Shown one piece after another: positions 1-12,899 of a stretch of DNA of 64,000 bases. Position numbers and translations under genes: made by a program. Location: assembly GCA_963920765.1 (NCBI GenBank), contig OY987242.1, positions 36,294,002-36,358,001 on the forward strand, read 5' to 3'. The stretch comes from Ulota crispa (taxonomy: Eukaryota; Streptophyta; Bryopsida; Orthotrichales; Orthotrichaceae). Below the pieces are notes generated by a model, which had not been told where the DNA came from, made no database searches, and was given only the letters and a program-made list of their open reading frames with translations. Every line of letters starts with the position of its first letter. The stretch's first letter is position 1.

Positions 1-170
1 CGGACTGCATTCACGTCGATATGGCCCCTGCCTCTTCCTGACGTAGCTTCTACTGTTGCTGGAGTTATACCTCTTGCTTGACAGCCACCTCTCCTTTGTT
101 GTCTTTGTACTAAGAGTTCTCTCATTATCATGTTTTGGTTGGTAGATACAGCATCCGACGGATCCTCACC
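1..170 (-). other. Possible downstream CACTA coding fragment, cut by the window start
   Basis: On the minus strand an open frame continues past the DUF4216 stop, with Gln/Arg/Gly-rich sequence (RELLVQRQQRRGGCQARG then TSGRGRGHIDVN). An AG just before the frame could be a splice acceptor. It may be the next exon or ORF of the same CACTA element. It runs off the window edge and I do not recognise a domain. Confidence 0.25.
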
Positions 171-185
171 TACTTCCCTCTCTAG

Positions 186-842
186 TCAAAGTCCTGGAAA
201 TTCTTTGTTGTCTTCCATTTGAAATAAGGCCAGCTCCCACTCTTCCTGCAAGTCTTCTTGCACTCGTCTCCCATGCACATCTTTACGTAAAACAACTCTC
301 CAGTCAAGAGCATCTTTGGCATTGAAATAAAACACTTGTTTGCAGTGAATAGGAAAAGCAAAACTATCTCTAGAAATATGACCAGGTCTTTTTCCATAAT
401 TAACTATTGTTAAACCCCATCTATCTTTTTTAATAGTTGCATTGACGCCAACTTAGTTAGCTCTAACAAAGTCACACACTAAAACCACTCTAGAATGCCG
501 TCTATAATTCAACCCCAATATCTCCTCAAAATGGCCCACATACTCTATGTCTGCAGTAACTTGGTTGGTATCACGTATGCCGTTATGACACACTTGTCTG
601 AAAGTTGTAGCTACTCCACTGTCTGATGTTTTCATTGTCGACTCCACAGTAATAACTCGAAAGTGATTCCCATAAGAGTACATGGACCTACACAAGGTTG
701 CAATAGGCAGAGGTCCAATCGCTCTGTCTACCACATCATTGACAACAGCAACCCTGTTCCTTTGGTCCCTTCTTACCTCCTCTAGAACCCACAAAGAAAA
801 CAACGATAAGGCTTGCAGGTCCTCTGGAAAGACAAAATGCAA
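186..842 (-). pseudogene. DUF4216 segment of CACTA (En/Spm) transposase, broken by an in-frame stop
   Basis: Read on the minus strand, this stretch encodes the DUF4216 module that follows the transposase in many plant CACTA elements. The run NGIRDTNQVTADIEYVGHFE and the following LNYRRHSRVVLVCDF match the family pattern of a short beta-rich domain ending in a hydrophobic VVLxxCDW-like strand. The frame then meets a TAA (after DFVRAN) and continues in the same frame through WGLTIVNYGKR and QVFYFNAKDALDWRVVLRK to a final TGA near 186. One stop inside an otherwise conserved frame indicates a decayed copy. The role of DUF4216 is unknown; it is a transposon-associated domain. It belongs with the transposase remnants at 1468-5479. 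Confidence 0.75.
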
Positions 843-1467
843 ACTTTGTCGACCTCGACGATGCTATGTGTGATAGCTTTTTCTCTCCAATTCCCGACAC
901 TAGACTGCCGTCTCATATCTCCTACATGTATAATAACATAAACATTCAATTGGATGTTGATGATAAATCTATGTGCTTCTGAAGTTTCTATACAGAAAGT
1001 TATATAATTAATTAATCATTACATATGTGTGCATCATATCAAGAGAGCATGTCTACATAAGGCACAAGAGGTAAACCAATCTCCTACAATACCTGGGTAG
1101 CTGTAATAATGCTACCTCGCTCTATTAGATTTAATACACCTTGCTTCACAATGCTTAAGACTCTCAGTAACCATACACAACAGAAACTCTCTTGTAACGA
1201 GAATTGCATTCTCGAGAAAATTGAAGTTCTTATCTACACTGAATTCAATCATACTATCCTATTAATTTGAAAACCACATAACCGTCTCTCAAAATTAATT
1301 TCAAAAACCAACATAGATAGACACCAAAAAATATTTATACTAAATTTACGTGGAACTTCAAAAAATCACCTACTGAGTGTAGTATCATATTACAGCAATG
1401 ATCAAAACAAAGAACCGTATCACCCAAAATCAGACACCCATAGTACAAAGCAAAGACAAGTTGAAAA

Positions 1468-4400
1468 TTACCTCCGATAGCATTCCATATGCTCCGTGTT
1501 ATCTAACACAAAGTTATGAATGATGTTTTGGAAATCAGGAGCCATAGGTCTTTGCCGTTTCCTCGTCTGCACGACCTCATCAATCATTGTGGGCTCCTTG
1601 TCCTTGTCTCGTGCCCCTTTTGATGTTGGTGTATAGTCACAAAAGTGTTCATTCAAGAAACCCAAAGATTCCTTGCGCATGTACCCTAAAGCCATACTAC
1701 CTTTAGGTCTAGCCTTGTTTTTTACATACCCTTTGAGAGTTTTCATGTACTATTCAAATGGGTACATCCATCTAGTATGTACCGGACCACATAAAAACAC
1801 ATCTTCAACTAGGTGAATTGGTAAGTGCATCATGATAACAAAAACTAATGGGGGAAGTTCTTTTTCAAAAGAACATATTGTCTCTGCCATATCTTGTACC
1901 ATTTTTTACTTCTAATCCTTATCCACAACTTTGGCACAAAGTTTTCAAAACAATTTGCTCAATCTCATAATTGCTCCAACAACTACAGGATTTCCTATGT
2001 CTCTCAAGCATACCGGTAAAACCTGTTGCATCATAATATGGAAATCATGTGTTTTAAGACCTTTTATCTTCCCATCTTGAATTTTGTGCCTCAATGGAGA
2101 TACATAGTTTGATGGGAACTTCAAACGTGCTAATGTTGCAAGGAATTGTTGTTGATGTTCTTTTGACAGCATAAATGGAGCATCTGGCATGAAAAATGAT
2201 TGTCCATCTGGATTTGGCCGCAAATGCAGATGATGTCAAACTCCTCTTGCTTGTAAATCCTCCCGTGAATTTATACTATCCGTTTCACCAAACTAAGTAC
2301 AAAGTAAATTATCGCAGATGTTTTTCTCACAATGCATGGCGTCCAAGGTATGTTGCACTGGAAGTTCCTGCAATCATGGGCAACAACCTCAGTAAATATT
2401 GTACCTCTTAAAGACTAAGAGATTCTAAAATGACAAAAAAATACAATACAAATAAATTGCTTGCACAAAAACATAATGTTTATGTCACTTATAATTTCCA
2501 CTTCTTTTTCCTTACAGCAGTAACAACCCCAAATTTTTATGCTCTCCTCTCATTCAATACCAAGGTGACTAATAAAAAATAATCAAAGATTATCACCTTC
2601 TGAAACAAACCAAGCTATTACCTCATTATACCTCAAAGAAATACCATAACTTCATGAGAAAAACACTAATATTGAAGGCATGGCCATACATTAAGGACAA
2701 TGCCTTATAATAAGGTACGGATTGAATCATTTAGAAACTGCTTGTAGTAAACATAAATAAAAAAGTTGTATTCCCTCTGCTTAATATGTACTCCTTATAA
2801 ACACCTGTCAATCAAGTATGAGTACAAGTGACACAAACTAACCAATAAGTACAACATAGCATGAACTTCATACCTGTAATCTTTAGTGTGTATGTTCATT
2901 AGCATTATTACAGGAACTAGTTTTCATCGTTCCTTAATGTAGCATTATAAAGCAACCAATACAATGATTTTTTGGTTAACAGAACTCACTGACCAGTACG
3001 GCAAGTCAAAAAAGATATTAAGATGTTTCACCCCGATGATCTTCACGGAGTCAAAATTATGAGTTTCGCCGACCATCAAACCGTAGAAACGATTCCCTCA
3101 TCACACCCATATGAGCCAAGTGCAGTCTTGTTTGACAAGAAGGGGCTTCATTGTGCTTTGATTCTCCATTAAAAGCTGCACGAGCATTCCTCCACCTGTG
3201 GCTTGATCCTAACCACCTTTAGTGCCCTAAAAATACTATCTTGTTTACTTCTTTGGAATGCTTGGCATAAGTATTCTCTCCACATATGGGACACCCTGCG
3301 TATCCTTTTCCAATCTGCCCGGAAATCAAAGTATATGCGGGGAAATCATTTATTGTCCATAATAAGATTCCTCGTAATAGAAATTTTCTGTTTTGCTCAT
3401 CAGACTCAGACATCGACCGCAAATACCTCCACCCATAACTTCTTCAATTCATGAACCAATGGCCGCATGTATATGTCAATGGAGTGTTCTATAGGTGAAG
3501 TAGGACCTAGGATGATCATGGTCAGTGAGATGAAAAACCTTTTGGTAACCAAATATGCAGGGAGGTTGTAAAACACTGCCATAACTGGCCAAACAGAATG
3601 TTTTGACAATTGTAAGCTGTAGGGGTTTACCCCATCCAGGGAAAGACCCATTCTAACATTCTTTATGTTTCTACTAAAATTGGAATATCTTTCATCTACA
3701 AAACTTCACTGCTCAGAGTCTACAACTAATCAAATTTTTCTATTTGTTGACTTACTACTAGCGTGCCAACAAAACATTTTAGCTATCTCAGGACAACGGA
3801 AAAACCTTTGGAGTCTCTTGATAATGGAAAAAAACCTCAATACATGAACCAGAACTGTTGAGGACCCTCCTACATATCTAGATTTCAGGCATATTGGGCA
3901 CTCACGTAATTCTGCATTATCCCTCCAATACAAGATTCTCCCGCAAGAGCAACAATGAATACTCTCATGCAATAGCCCTAGTTTTAGTACCATTGACTTC
4001 ATCTCATTAGAGTTTTTTGGGCATCTATTCTGCGGTAGTAATACATTGTCTTTCAAAAAAGTTAAGATTTTGTCAAGGCAATTGTGACTGACTGAGTACA
4101 ACGTACATAACAACATTAAAATTGGGCTGAATTGAAAGCAATTTGTAGTTGAACCTGGGTGTAGTGGTTTTGCTGACTCTTCAATAATTGACTCCATCAA
4201 AGGCGTATTGTCCTCTTCATCTTCAAAGGATGACAAGTCTTCAAAATCAACAACTGTGTTGTTGTCTTTTGCCATTTCACCATGAATCTAATTGACTCAA
4301 GAGAAACAATTATGCGCGATTTGTTGAAATTTATGTCTATGTTTGGGACGTCTTGGATGTCATCATCAACTTCGTCAACAAAAAATTCTCCATCTTCTTC

Positions 4401-5479
4401 TTGGGTATTGAAAGGCTGTCTACTAACTTCATCAGCATCTTTAGTACCAGGGTTGCACAAGAGCTACAAGGTAAACATATCAATTAGCGATTAATGAAAA
4501 TTGAAATGTCGAAGTATAATTAGGATGCTTGACAAAAAATTTACTCATCATTAACATGTAACATGTGTGATATTTTCAGATTTGTTCTTGTTACTAGAAT
4601 ATGGACAAAGACTTTCAATGAACATCGAGAATGGTAGGAGTTAATGAAAGTATCCCCGCCTCCAATGAAATCTGGGAAACAATAGTCGCCAATTTCTTAA
4701 AATTAATAAGTGTCATGATGTACATTGCTTTCAAATTGAAGTGATAAGATTAGGATTTAATGTGAATTCATAGATACTGCTTTAGTTCATTGTGCAATTA
4801 GTAGTTATGAATTTTTTAGACCATTTGCTACTGAGCGATATAGCAAATGTGCATATAATAAATAGAAAATAAAATAGTTTTTCCATTTTTCCCTCATCTT
4901 TGAGCATGTCATTATGTAATTTTTGAAATTCATAGCACTTCATGTGTACATGTACAAGGATTGAACCTCTGTATGACGGCATCATTATGTTCGAGCACAG
5001 GTCCGTAATGTAGGATAAATTGACAAACTTCTCTAGCCATAAACAATGATAAAAGGGCACACCTGGCTCATGATAATTTTTGATCATCACGTTTATTCAT
5101 TGTTGCTGTGTCTCTAATGTCACATGCACTGAAGGATGTGAAAACTATCTTTAACATAGAACTCAAGCCTTTGAGACGATGCTTTGTGAATGCTAGTATG
5201 CAATCCTAGGGAATATGAAGTTTGTAGCATTCACAGAATTATTTCAATGAACAGAACAAGAAAGAAAGGACTTACAATAATAGGGTCTTCTAGGAAAAAG
5301 TCTCGACCATATATTTTGTGGTGTCTCTGAACAGTCTCCGCCATCTGAATTTTCAAACCATGGCACCTTTCACACGCACAAGGGTAGCAATGTATTCCTT
5401 GAGAAGTTGCCCTATTCCTTTCAATGTGATTCGCATCACACATTTCCTGGGGCCTCATTGTTTTTGCTGCAACTGACAA
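1468..5479 (-). pseudogene. CACTA (En/Spm) transposase, Transposase_21 + DUF4218, decayed
   Basis: Minus-strand pieces appear in the family order. At 5231-5479 is a Cys-containing N-terminal segment (CERCHGLKIQMAETVQRHH). At 3730-4275 is the start of Transposase_21: LHPGSTTNCFQFSPILMLLC, LPQNRCPKNSNEMKSMV, a CxxC pair in CCSCGRILYWRDNAELRECPIC, and IIKRLQRFFRCPEIAKMFCWH. At 3406-3651 is LSLDGVNPYSLQLSKHSVWP followed by YNLPAYL and DIYMRPLVHELKKLW. At 3219-3422 is LLWTINDFPAYTLISG then GCPICGENT. At 1945-2223 is KIKGLKTHDFHIMMQQVLPV. At about 1745-1860 is DUF4218-like MMHLPIHLVEDVFLCGPVH, then RWMYPFE, a TAG, and YMKTLKGYVKNKARPKGSMA. The stop falls where relatives usually have a residue before YMKTLK. 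Frame changes and the TAG make it non-functional; introns explain some gaps. The complete protein would cut and join DNA at CACTA termini in the nucleus. Confidence 0.88.
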
Positions 5480-8400
5480 AGGTGTATCAGGAGGTGCTTT
5501 GAAGTTAAATTCATTCCTATCTACGTCATACTACATCTTCAACATGTTGTAATTTGCATTCAATATCAATGTAACCATTGGTTACGAATAACATTGTCCA
5601 ACACACTTTGGAACTAATACTCTTGTGGTTGACATGAACCACAGACCTCCAAGTGCAACGCATACATAATGTCAGTGTGGACTAGCATGAATTAATAAGT
5701 ATCTATGCAAAAACTGGAAGCACGGAACAAGTACCAAAATAAATTCCATTGCTTAATGCACTATCCTTTTTAAGCATGAACGTACAGAGCATCCAGTAGT
5801 GGAATTTAATCAGATTATTGCATCTCTATCATCTATGGGAAATGTATATGCAATGAATTTGAAATATGCATAGGTGCAGCGGTCAAACACAATAAATTCA
5901 TGTTCATTGAATTCTGAATTCTTGATTAAATAGGATTGAACGACAACAAACAAAGGCACCAACAAAGACACCTCATTGTATTGTATGAATTGTAGAGATC
6001 TTGTTTTTTTTCATATGAATTTTATTGAAATCGATAGCTATAGAAATGCTACAAAGAATTCCAAACATATTTGTGCACAATCCATGAAAGTGTGTGCTTA
6101 CCAGTTCAGGCGTTGCTTCTTCTTAGAGTTACTGTTGATGACAAGGATTTCACTCCTTGGGTACAGATTACCGCTCAATATCTACCACATTGTATGTACT
6201 TGATAAATATCCAATACATGTCTAATCAAATGTAGTTCCAGCAGCTTCAACATCCAAAACTGTGAACTCTAGAGGGGCATGATTTGTATTCCATATTGCG
6301 AAAGCTCAAAACCCTAATAACCACAAACACTAGTGCATTCATTAACATATCAGAACAATGAGGCCACATTTATCAAAGAAAATATTACAAGCCTTTAGAT
6401 CATGCCTTTAATGCACTTTCTATATCTTGAGGATTTGAAGCAACTTTGAAATCCACAGTACATTTTAGATTGTACACTTGCCACAGAAATTAGGTTTGGA
6501 ATTACATTCAAAAGCTAGGCGACCGCAACTGCAAGAGAAGAATAGGCACTCTTTCTCCCTTATGGACCCCTTGTCGCAAATTCCAAATTCATTCAAAGAT
6601 TTCCCTTGAATTTCCTATAGTAAATAGAAGCTTGCAATGAAGGTCTCCTTTTGTGAATTGAAAACCTAAAGCAGAACTAACAAGAATGATGCAATTGTAA
6701 AAAACCAAACCATGGTATTGATGATCATGTGATTGTCTGAGTTCGGGATCTTACCTTAGTTTCCAAATTCTTGCAATGCATGTTGACATAGCAAAGGCTG
6801 TAGAAATAATTTCATAACCTAAGAAAGGAAAGAAACTTTTGTCCTTCCTACTTAGTTCTCTCAGGAGAACACCACCTTAGCCCTAAGGCTTTTTGAGTAT
6901 CCAAGGAGATTTACTCTCCATGACAAACTTCGTGCTGCTGAACTAAGAGGTGTTGGCAAAAAGCACAGTCGTTTGCTATTTTTTATGAACCAACGTGAAG
7001 GAGCAAATTCTCAACTTAGTATACGTTTGGATGAATTTTGTGCCACGTAAGCGACAATGACGCAGAAGCATTTATTATTTCATCCGTCCCTTGACGGTTG
7101 CTGTCACTTGCGTTGCATGGTTGTCATTTTTTGCATAGGTGCTCTTTTGTTGAAGGACATGCACATCGTAGGAAGGAGGTTCCGGTATGACGTAGCAGTA
7201 GTGCATAGTTCAGTTCTCTCTTAATTTTTGAAACGACCAACGTTGAGCTTCCTCATACTTGTTTTCCTAGGGAAGTTTGGTAGTACAAACTAGAGGTAAG
7301 GGCGATGTATTATGGCTGATGAGTGAAAACCTCTAGACTTATGCAAAATTGAAGTCGTGGGCATTGAGTAAGGATAAATCATGTTCCTATCAAGAGTTTC
7401 ATAGAACCAATTTGTCAGAAGTGGACGCAGCATTGTGAAACGTGTAACTGAAATGTAAAGACAGCATCTATGTCATTAGAATCAGCACATTTGGTGTAGT
7501 TGCTAAAAATACTAACAAGGAATACGTACAAAGTGTTGATAGAAAACTTACTCTAGGTCCGGAAATGCTCTCAACATTACGGAAATTGTGACCTCGAGTG
7601 ACAATGAGGCTGAATATGCAGATGGTTTAAAACCCGTGTAGTGGGACAATTTGAGCATAACCTACAATCATGCATTCTATTTCTAAACAAGTTCTATCAA
7701 TATTGACAAGTTTTCTGACATTGGGTATGTTGGTTTCCAGGAGGAGTTATCGAGTGGGGCTGATCTCTAGTTCAAATTGGAAAAAGATGGTGTACGTGCA
7801 GCCGTCAGTGGCATTTTGAAGTTACTTTAACGACATAGTACAAAATAACTAGTGAAGACTCATCATACACTTTTTGGGACGCAGAGGTATGCTTTCTTTT
7901 CCTCGCATTGAAAACTAATAACATGTTCTCAGAATGGGAGTTTTGAAACAAAATTAATTCAGGTACAACATGGTGATGATGGCAAGTGTGTTGAGGAACT
8001 TAATGACTTGGTATGAACATGCACATGTTGATAGTGGAAACTATTAAGAATTTAGGCATGTTGGCAAATAAATTTAGGAATGTTGACCAGAAAGACAATA
8101 ATGTGAAAAAAAAAATTCTAATGTTTATTTATGAAAGAAAACATAAAGATATTATTGAATTACCTGTATTTTAGAGAAAAGCATGTACTATTGAAATATT
8201 TGAATTTCATTACTACTGTTATTCTATAGCATTAGTCATATTGTGCAGATGGAAGGACACTTAAACATAATGTGAGATAAGTGAGGCTATTAAATTGGCA
8301 AATTACACATGAACCATACATGACAGTTACTGTTCCCAGTGGTTTTCATTAAGCTTATGTAGTTTTTGGTGAGACTGTTATTATATTAAACTCTTGTTTG

Positions 8401-9190
8401 GCAAGGAATTCATATGAGAAGCACATCATAATGGACATTATACAAAGACACTAAAGTAAAGAACAGTGAACACACGTGAATCACTTGAATTTGTAAACAA
8501 CATTTCATTCATGCAGATTCTCATATGATTCCGTATATTGACCTCTAGAACAGATTATGGAAAATACGAAAGGTAGTTCATACTGAAATATATTCACATG
8601 AACTTAGAAGCCCATGTCAGAAGTATAGACTTTTGAATAAGTTAATCATACGCATATACTGTACATAATGTTATAACATTATCCTTTTTTCAGTTGTCGG
8701 TTTTAATGTCGTTTTCACCTACGTAAAAAGGTTTAGTGAAAGAACCTTGGGTCAAGGACGTTTAAGACTGTTAGTGATGTATGCATAGGTGTTGGTTTCT
8801 ATTTATATTGCAGCTCTTGAAAACTCTTCTAGAAACCGCTTTATTCTGAGCTTTGTGTATTTGTACTTCAATCTCTGAATGCATGAGAGAATGGGAACTG
8901 TACATATAACTAGGGAACTCAGAAAACATTTATAATGTTGAATTTCATGTTGTTATTTTGAGTTTAAAACAAAAACACATTTGTATAGCCCATATACAGA
9001 GGCTTTGCAAATTGAGTCCTTACTATCTATAAGTTTTGCACCTATTTCTAGATATTCATGGAAGATTTAATGAACTAGAATTATGTTAAATTATGAAATT
9101 TCAAATGTCCAAATGAAGTAAATGTGAAATTAGAGGCCTCCAGCATTATAGTATGGACTGCAAAAATTGTGTTTAGCGTTATTTTACTAA
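5480..9190. other. AT-rich intergenic or intra-element stretch, no gene recognised
   Basis: About 3.7 kb between the minus-strand transposase and the plus-strand remnant. Only short open frames occur and none resembles a known domain. If both coding remnants belong to one CACTA element this would be its central, divergent regulatory part; I see no CACTA terminus here to decide that. Confidence 0.4.
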
Positions 9191-9191
9191 T

Positions 9192-12100
9192 GTGTACCCT
9201 TCTGAAGGCACGCTAGAGTCAAGTAGATTTGTTTTGACATGGACAAAGGACATGGCTTCCGGAGGTATTTCTAAGAGACCAAGAGAAAATTTTGTTCCAT
9301 GGAATAATTCAGTTTGCATGCAAGGTGACAATGGAAGGGCAGTGGGTGTCACATCACAATCAAATAGGGGAACCAGATAATAACCAGCATATAGAAAGGA
9401 TACGGCATTTTTACATGTAGAGTATCCAAATGATAGTGTTCATAAGGCATTGGCCAAGAGAGAGAGTACACGTGAAAGTAGCCAAGTCCAAGGACAAGGT
9501 CAATTAATGTTAACAAGTAATTTGGGAATCCGTGATTTAGGCAACCATAATCATTACAAATCTCCACCTAGGAAGGCAATTGAAACATCAAGTGCTGCTC
9601 ATATTCTTGATGAAGAATGCAGTGGAGGAGATCATTGTGGCCCGGAGTATTTCTCAATATTGAAGCCACGTACGTCACTTGCAGTTGCAATTCGAAAGCA
9701 AGGTAAGTTGTAACGAACTTTTTATTTATAATTTAGACTCTAGTGAATTCTATGATACATTAGTCATACACTATTATTTCTATTGTTAATAGGATAGTGT
9801 CTTCTGTAGTAAAATTAGCAAAAGTTATGTTCTGTAAACATAGAATTCTATCGTGAAGCTGTATGCAAATGTTATCCTGATGTGCAAGAACTAGGTTTTG
9901 GGTTATATGAGGGAATCCTCAATACAAACGGATTCCAAGTAAGGAAGACTAGAACAAAACACCAGAAAGTCCAGTTACTAAACTATGGCAACTGTGTCAG
10001 CATAAGGACTGATACAATTCTCAAAATAATTCTTGTCACTAAACCTTGTGAATGAAGTAGTTTTGGAAATGTATTTGTGCATGTTAGTTTGTTTGACCTA
10101 CTCTTATTAAGTAAAATTGTTCAAAATTAGAGATTGTAATTCTCCAACCACATATGCACTATTTGTAATGGTTTTCTTGATATGAAAACGTGTAATTGTA
10201 AAGTACTGTTCTTTGTGTAGAGAACATGTAGTATATGAATGTGGGCACGGTAACAGCAGAAAACATGTTCACAGGTATGCCAAAGAGTATGTAACATAAT
10301 GCCCGCCAGAGTATGACAACAGCATCACTTATGCAACACATCCCTGCTTCAATGAATTTCTCAAGCATTATTGGGTCTCCAACACTTAGGTCAATCTCTA
10401 CTACCAATATTCCTCATCAATAGCCACGTACAACAATGACTCCAGGTACTTCTGGTTTCCAACGCCAAGGAATTTTAGATATACAAGCAAAGCAAAGTCA
10501 TGGAAGCAATGGAAACCATTACTACCGGGATAAATGGAGGGGTACTGTATCTTGAAATTCCTATGACAAGAATGATAGACCACGGTCTCACAATATCCCA
10601 AGAGTTGATCTGGAAGAGGAGGTTCAGCAATTCTGACTAACCTTTGTTTATCGTAGTGTGTGCCAAAAAATAAGTATAAACTATGCAAAGGCAATAGGAG
10701 AGTGTATTCTATGAAATAAATCAGGCAAACAATATTCATGTCCAGAGCCTTGTCACCAATGAAATTCTATGAATTAACATATGCACTTTTGGTTCTGTAT
10801 ATGATGTATCACATTTTCTTTGAGGTGAGGTGTATGAAGGTAGACAAAGTTCATGACCGGAAAAGTTTGATTGCAGGATTGTGACATCCAAGGCGGAGAT
10901 TGGCAACTTCCACTACAAAGAGGCTATGAGAGTGATGAGATATATTCAGATTATGATGACAAACAAGATGACGACAGTGCCAATAAACATTTCAACATCA
11001 ACAACATGGAGGAACCAGTAGAAGAGCAAGTCGTGGAAGTGACGCATGTCATAAGTGAGTATAATGTCACTCTCATAAGTAAAGGCGAGAAACAAAAGCG
11101 TCGGAGGTATGAGCAAAGACAAAGGGATCAAGAAGGAGAAAGGCGTCGACAAGAAGGGTTACCTACAAACAAACTGAAGGTGGACGAATGCATTGGAAAG
11201 CTATTTGGATATGAAGTTTCAAAATGACGTAATGAGATCATGTTTCTCTCTAGAAGCCTAGACCCAAGTATTCCTAATATAAAGCAACAACTAGAGGAAA
11301 AGGTGAGACAAATTGGTGAGTGGATCAAATATACATGGGTGTATACAAATTCTGTGAAATTTGAGTATGTCAGGAAGGCAGTAGCGAGGGAGCTATGTCT
11401 GAGACGTGCAGATTTGCGTCAAAAAATCAAAATGAATGTATTGAGGCCAGAAGATGTATCCGATACTGTATGGCTTAAGCTGGTGGAGGGAAGTGATTGT
11501 CCATCCACAAAGAAGAAGTCCAAAGATTGTAGCAGAACAAATGCTTGTTGACTCAATTTTGGAAGAACCGGTCCAAGTGGGGAGATTGATGTGCATCAAC
11601 GACTAAAAGATGAACTACAGAGATCTCCAGAACCCATGGAAATCTAGGCTGAGATGGTGAGGGACAAAGATTATGGTGGGAAATCACAGAAGAAAAGGAA
11701 ACCCAACTACCTCATGCATGGAAGTGGAACATTGTCTCTGACAATGTTAGAGGTAGCATATTTCTTGAACCATAACAGTAACTTTAACACTCAACCAGTG
11801 GATAATTCAATTCCTGCATTTTTGAATTTTGTCAAGAAAGATGTGTTTTTATAATGGTTGTCATTAACAAAGTACCTCACACAATGTGTGTGGCATGGGG
11901 TCATTTTTAGAGTATGTCAAAGGAAGAGATAGGAAGACATCCTTTTGTGTTGAATTTGATGGAAGAGTTAGCAACCCTAAAAGCATCCTAGAAGAATAAA
12001 GTTGTTGATGATTTAGCACCGTTGGGTTGCAATGAAAGTGTGGACCGCATTGAAGACACATACAAATAGCCAGCACCGAAAATGAACTTGGAAGCTGAGT

Positions 12101-12873
12101 TGACTGTGGCAGCTATTTCGGAAAGTGGAGCCTATTTGTCATGGCGCAAAAGAACTCCCCCGCTTGTTGAGAGTAGTACTGCAGTCTCTCCAGAATGTCA
12201 ACAGCGGAGCAAAAATGAGGAGACAGTGCCGGTCAGGATGGACGATGTTCACATCATGGAGGCAGTAGTGGCGTCCGTATGTATTGACAAGTACATTGTA
12301 AAATAATAATTGTAAAGTAGTAAAATTTCTCAAAGTAAAACAAATGCATTTTTAGAATGCTTATGTCATGCATGTTTTCGTTATGAGTTCAAAAGTGGAG
12401 GATGAAATTTGTTTTTTTGATTACTGGTTGATTTTGTTGAGTTGTTGTGTAGGTACAGCGGCTAAAGAAGTCCACACCCGTACAAGAGAATGATCATGTC
12501 ACGGTAATTTGTGGAAGGTTATTGAATGATAGCTGTTTCTGATATATGAGGGATATAGTCTTATTTGCAAATGCGTCAAGTGGAATGCAGAAAATGTTAC
12601 AATAGCTCATGTAAGTTCATGTGATTGAAGGTAGTGGCAACAAAAAGTATATGGTGACTACTAATCTTGTATGTGTTGCATGTACTATGTATCAATTTTT
12701 GTGCATGTTCTGAACAGTGTGTTATAGTTGTTTTTAATGTAGTTGTTGCAATCCACGCATGTGATCTAAATGTAAATTTTGGATTGCAATGTACGGATGA
12801 ATTAGTGGTAGGAGAGAGCATTCCCACGCTCTCTACTAGAAGGCAACTGAGGAAGAGAACTAGACAAGCTTAA
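9192..12873 (+). pseudogene. Degenerate transposon-associated ORF, possibly Transposase_24-like (second CACTA ORF)
   Basis: A plus-strand coding track interrupted by in-frame stops. The frame at 9192-9377 passes two TAA codons and continues in the same frame to about 9706, where AAGCAAG is followed by a strong donor GTAAGT. After a gap, an acceptor-like TTGCAG near 10875 opens an acidic then Arg/Glu-rich segment (DDKQDDDSANKHF; KRRRYEQRQRDQEGERRR), broken by TGA at about 11225. It continues in the same frame as IKQQLEEKVRQIGEWIKY then LRQKIKMNVLRPEDVSDTVW and KLVEGSDC. The RPEDVxxxxWxxLV run recalls the plant Ptta/En-Spm Transposase_24 family (PF03004). Further pieces at about 12082-12300 and 12790-12873 end in a basic tail (STRRQLRKRTRQA). 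The family call is tentative; the decay is clear. Confidence 0.4.
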
Positions 12874-12899
12874 GTATCAGAATATGTCAGTGTAGTTGT

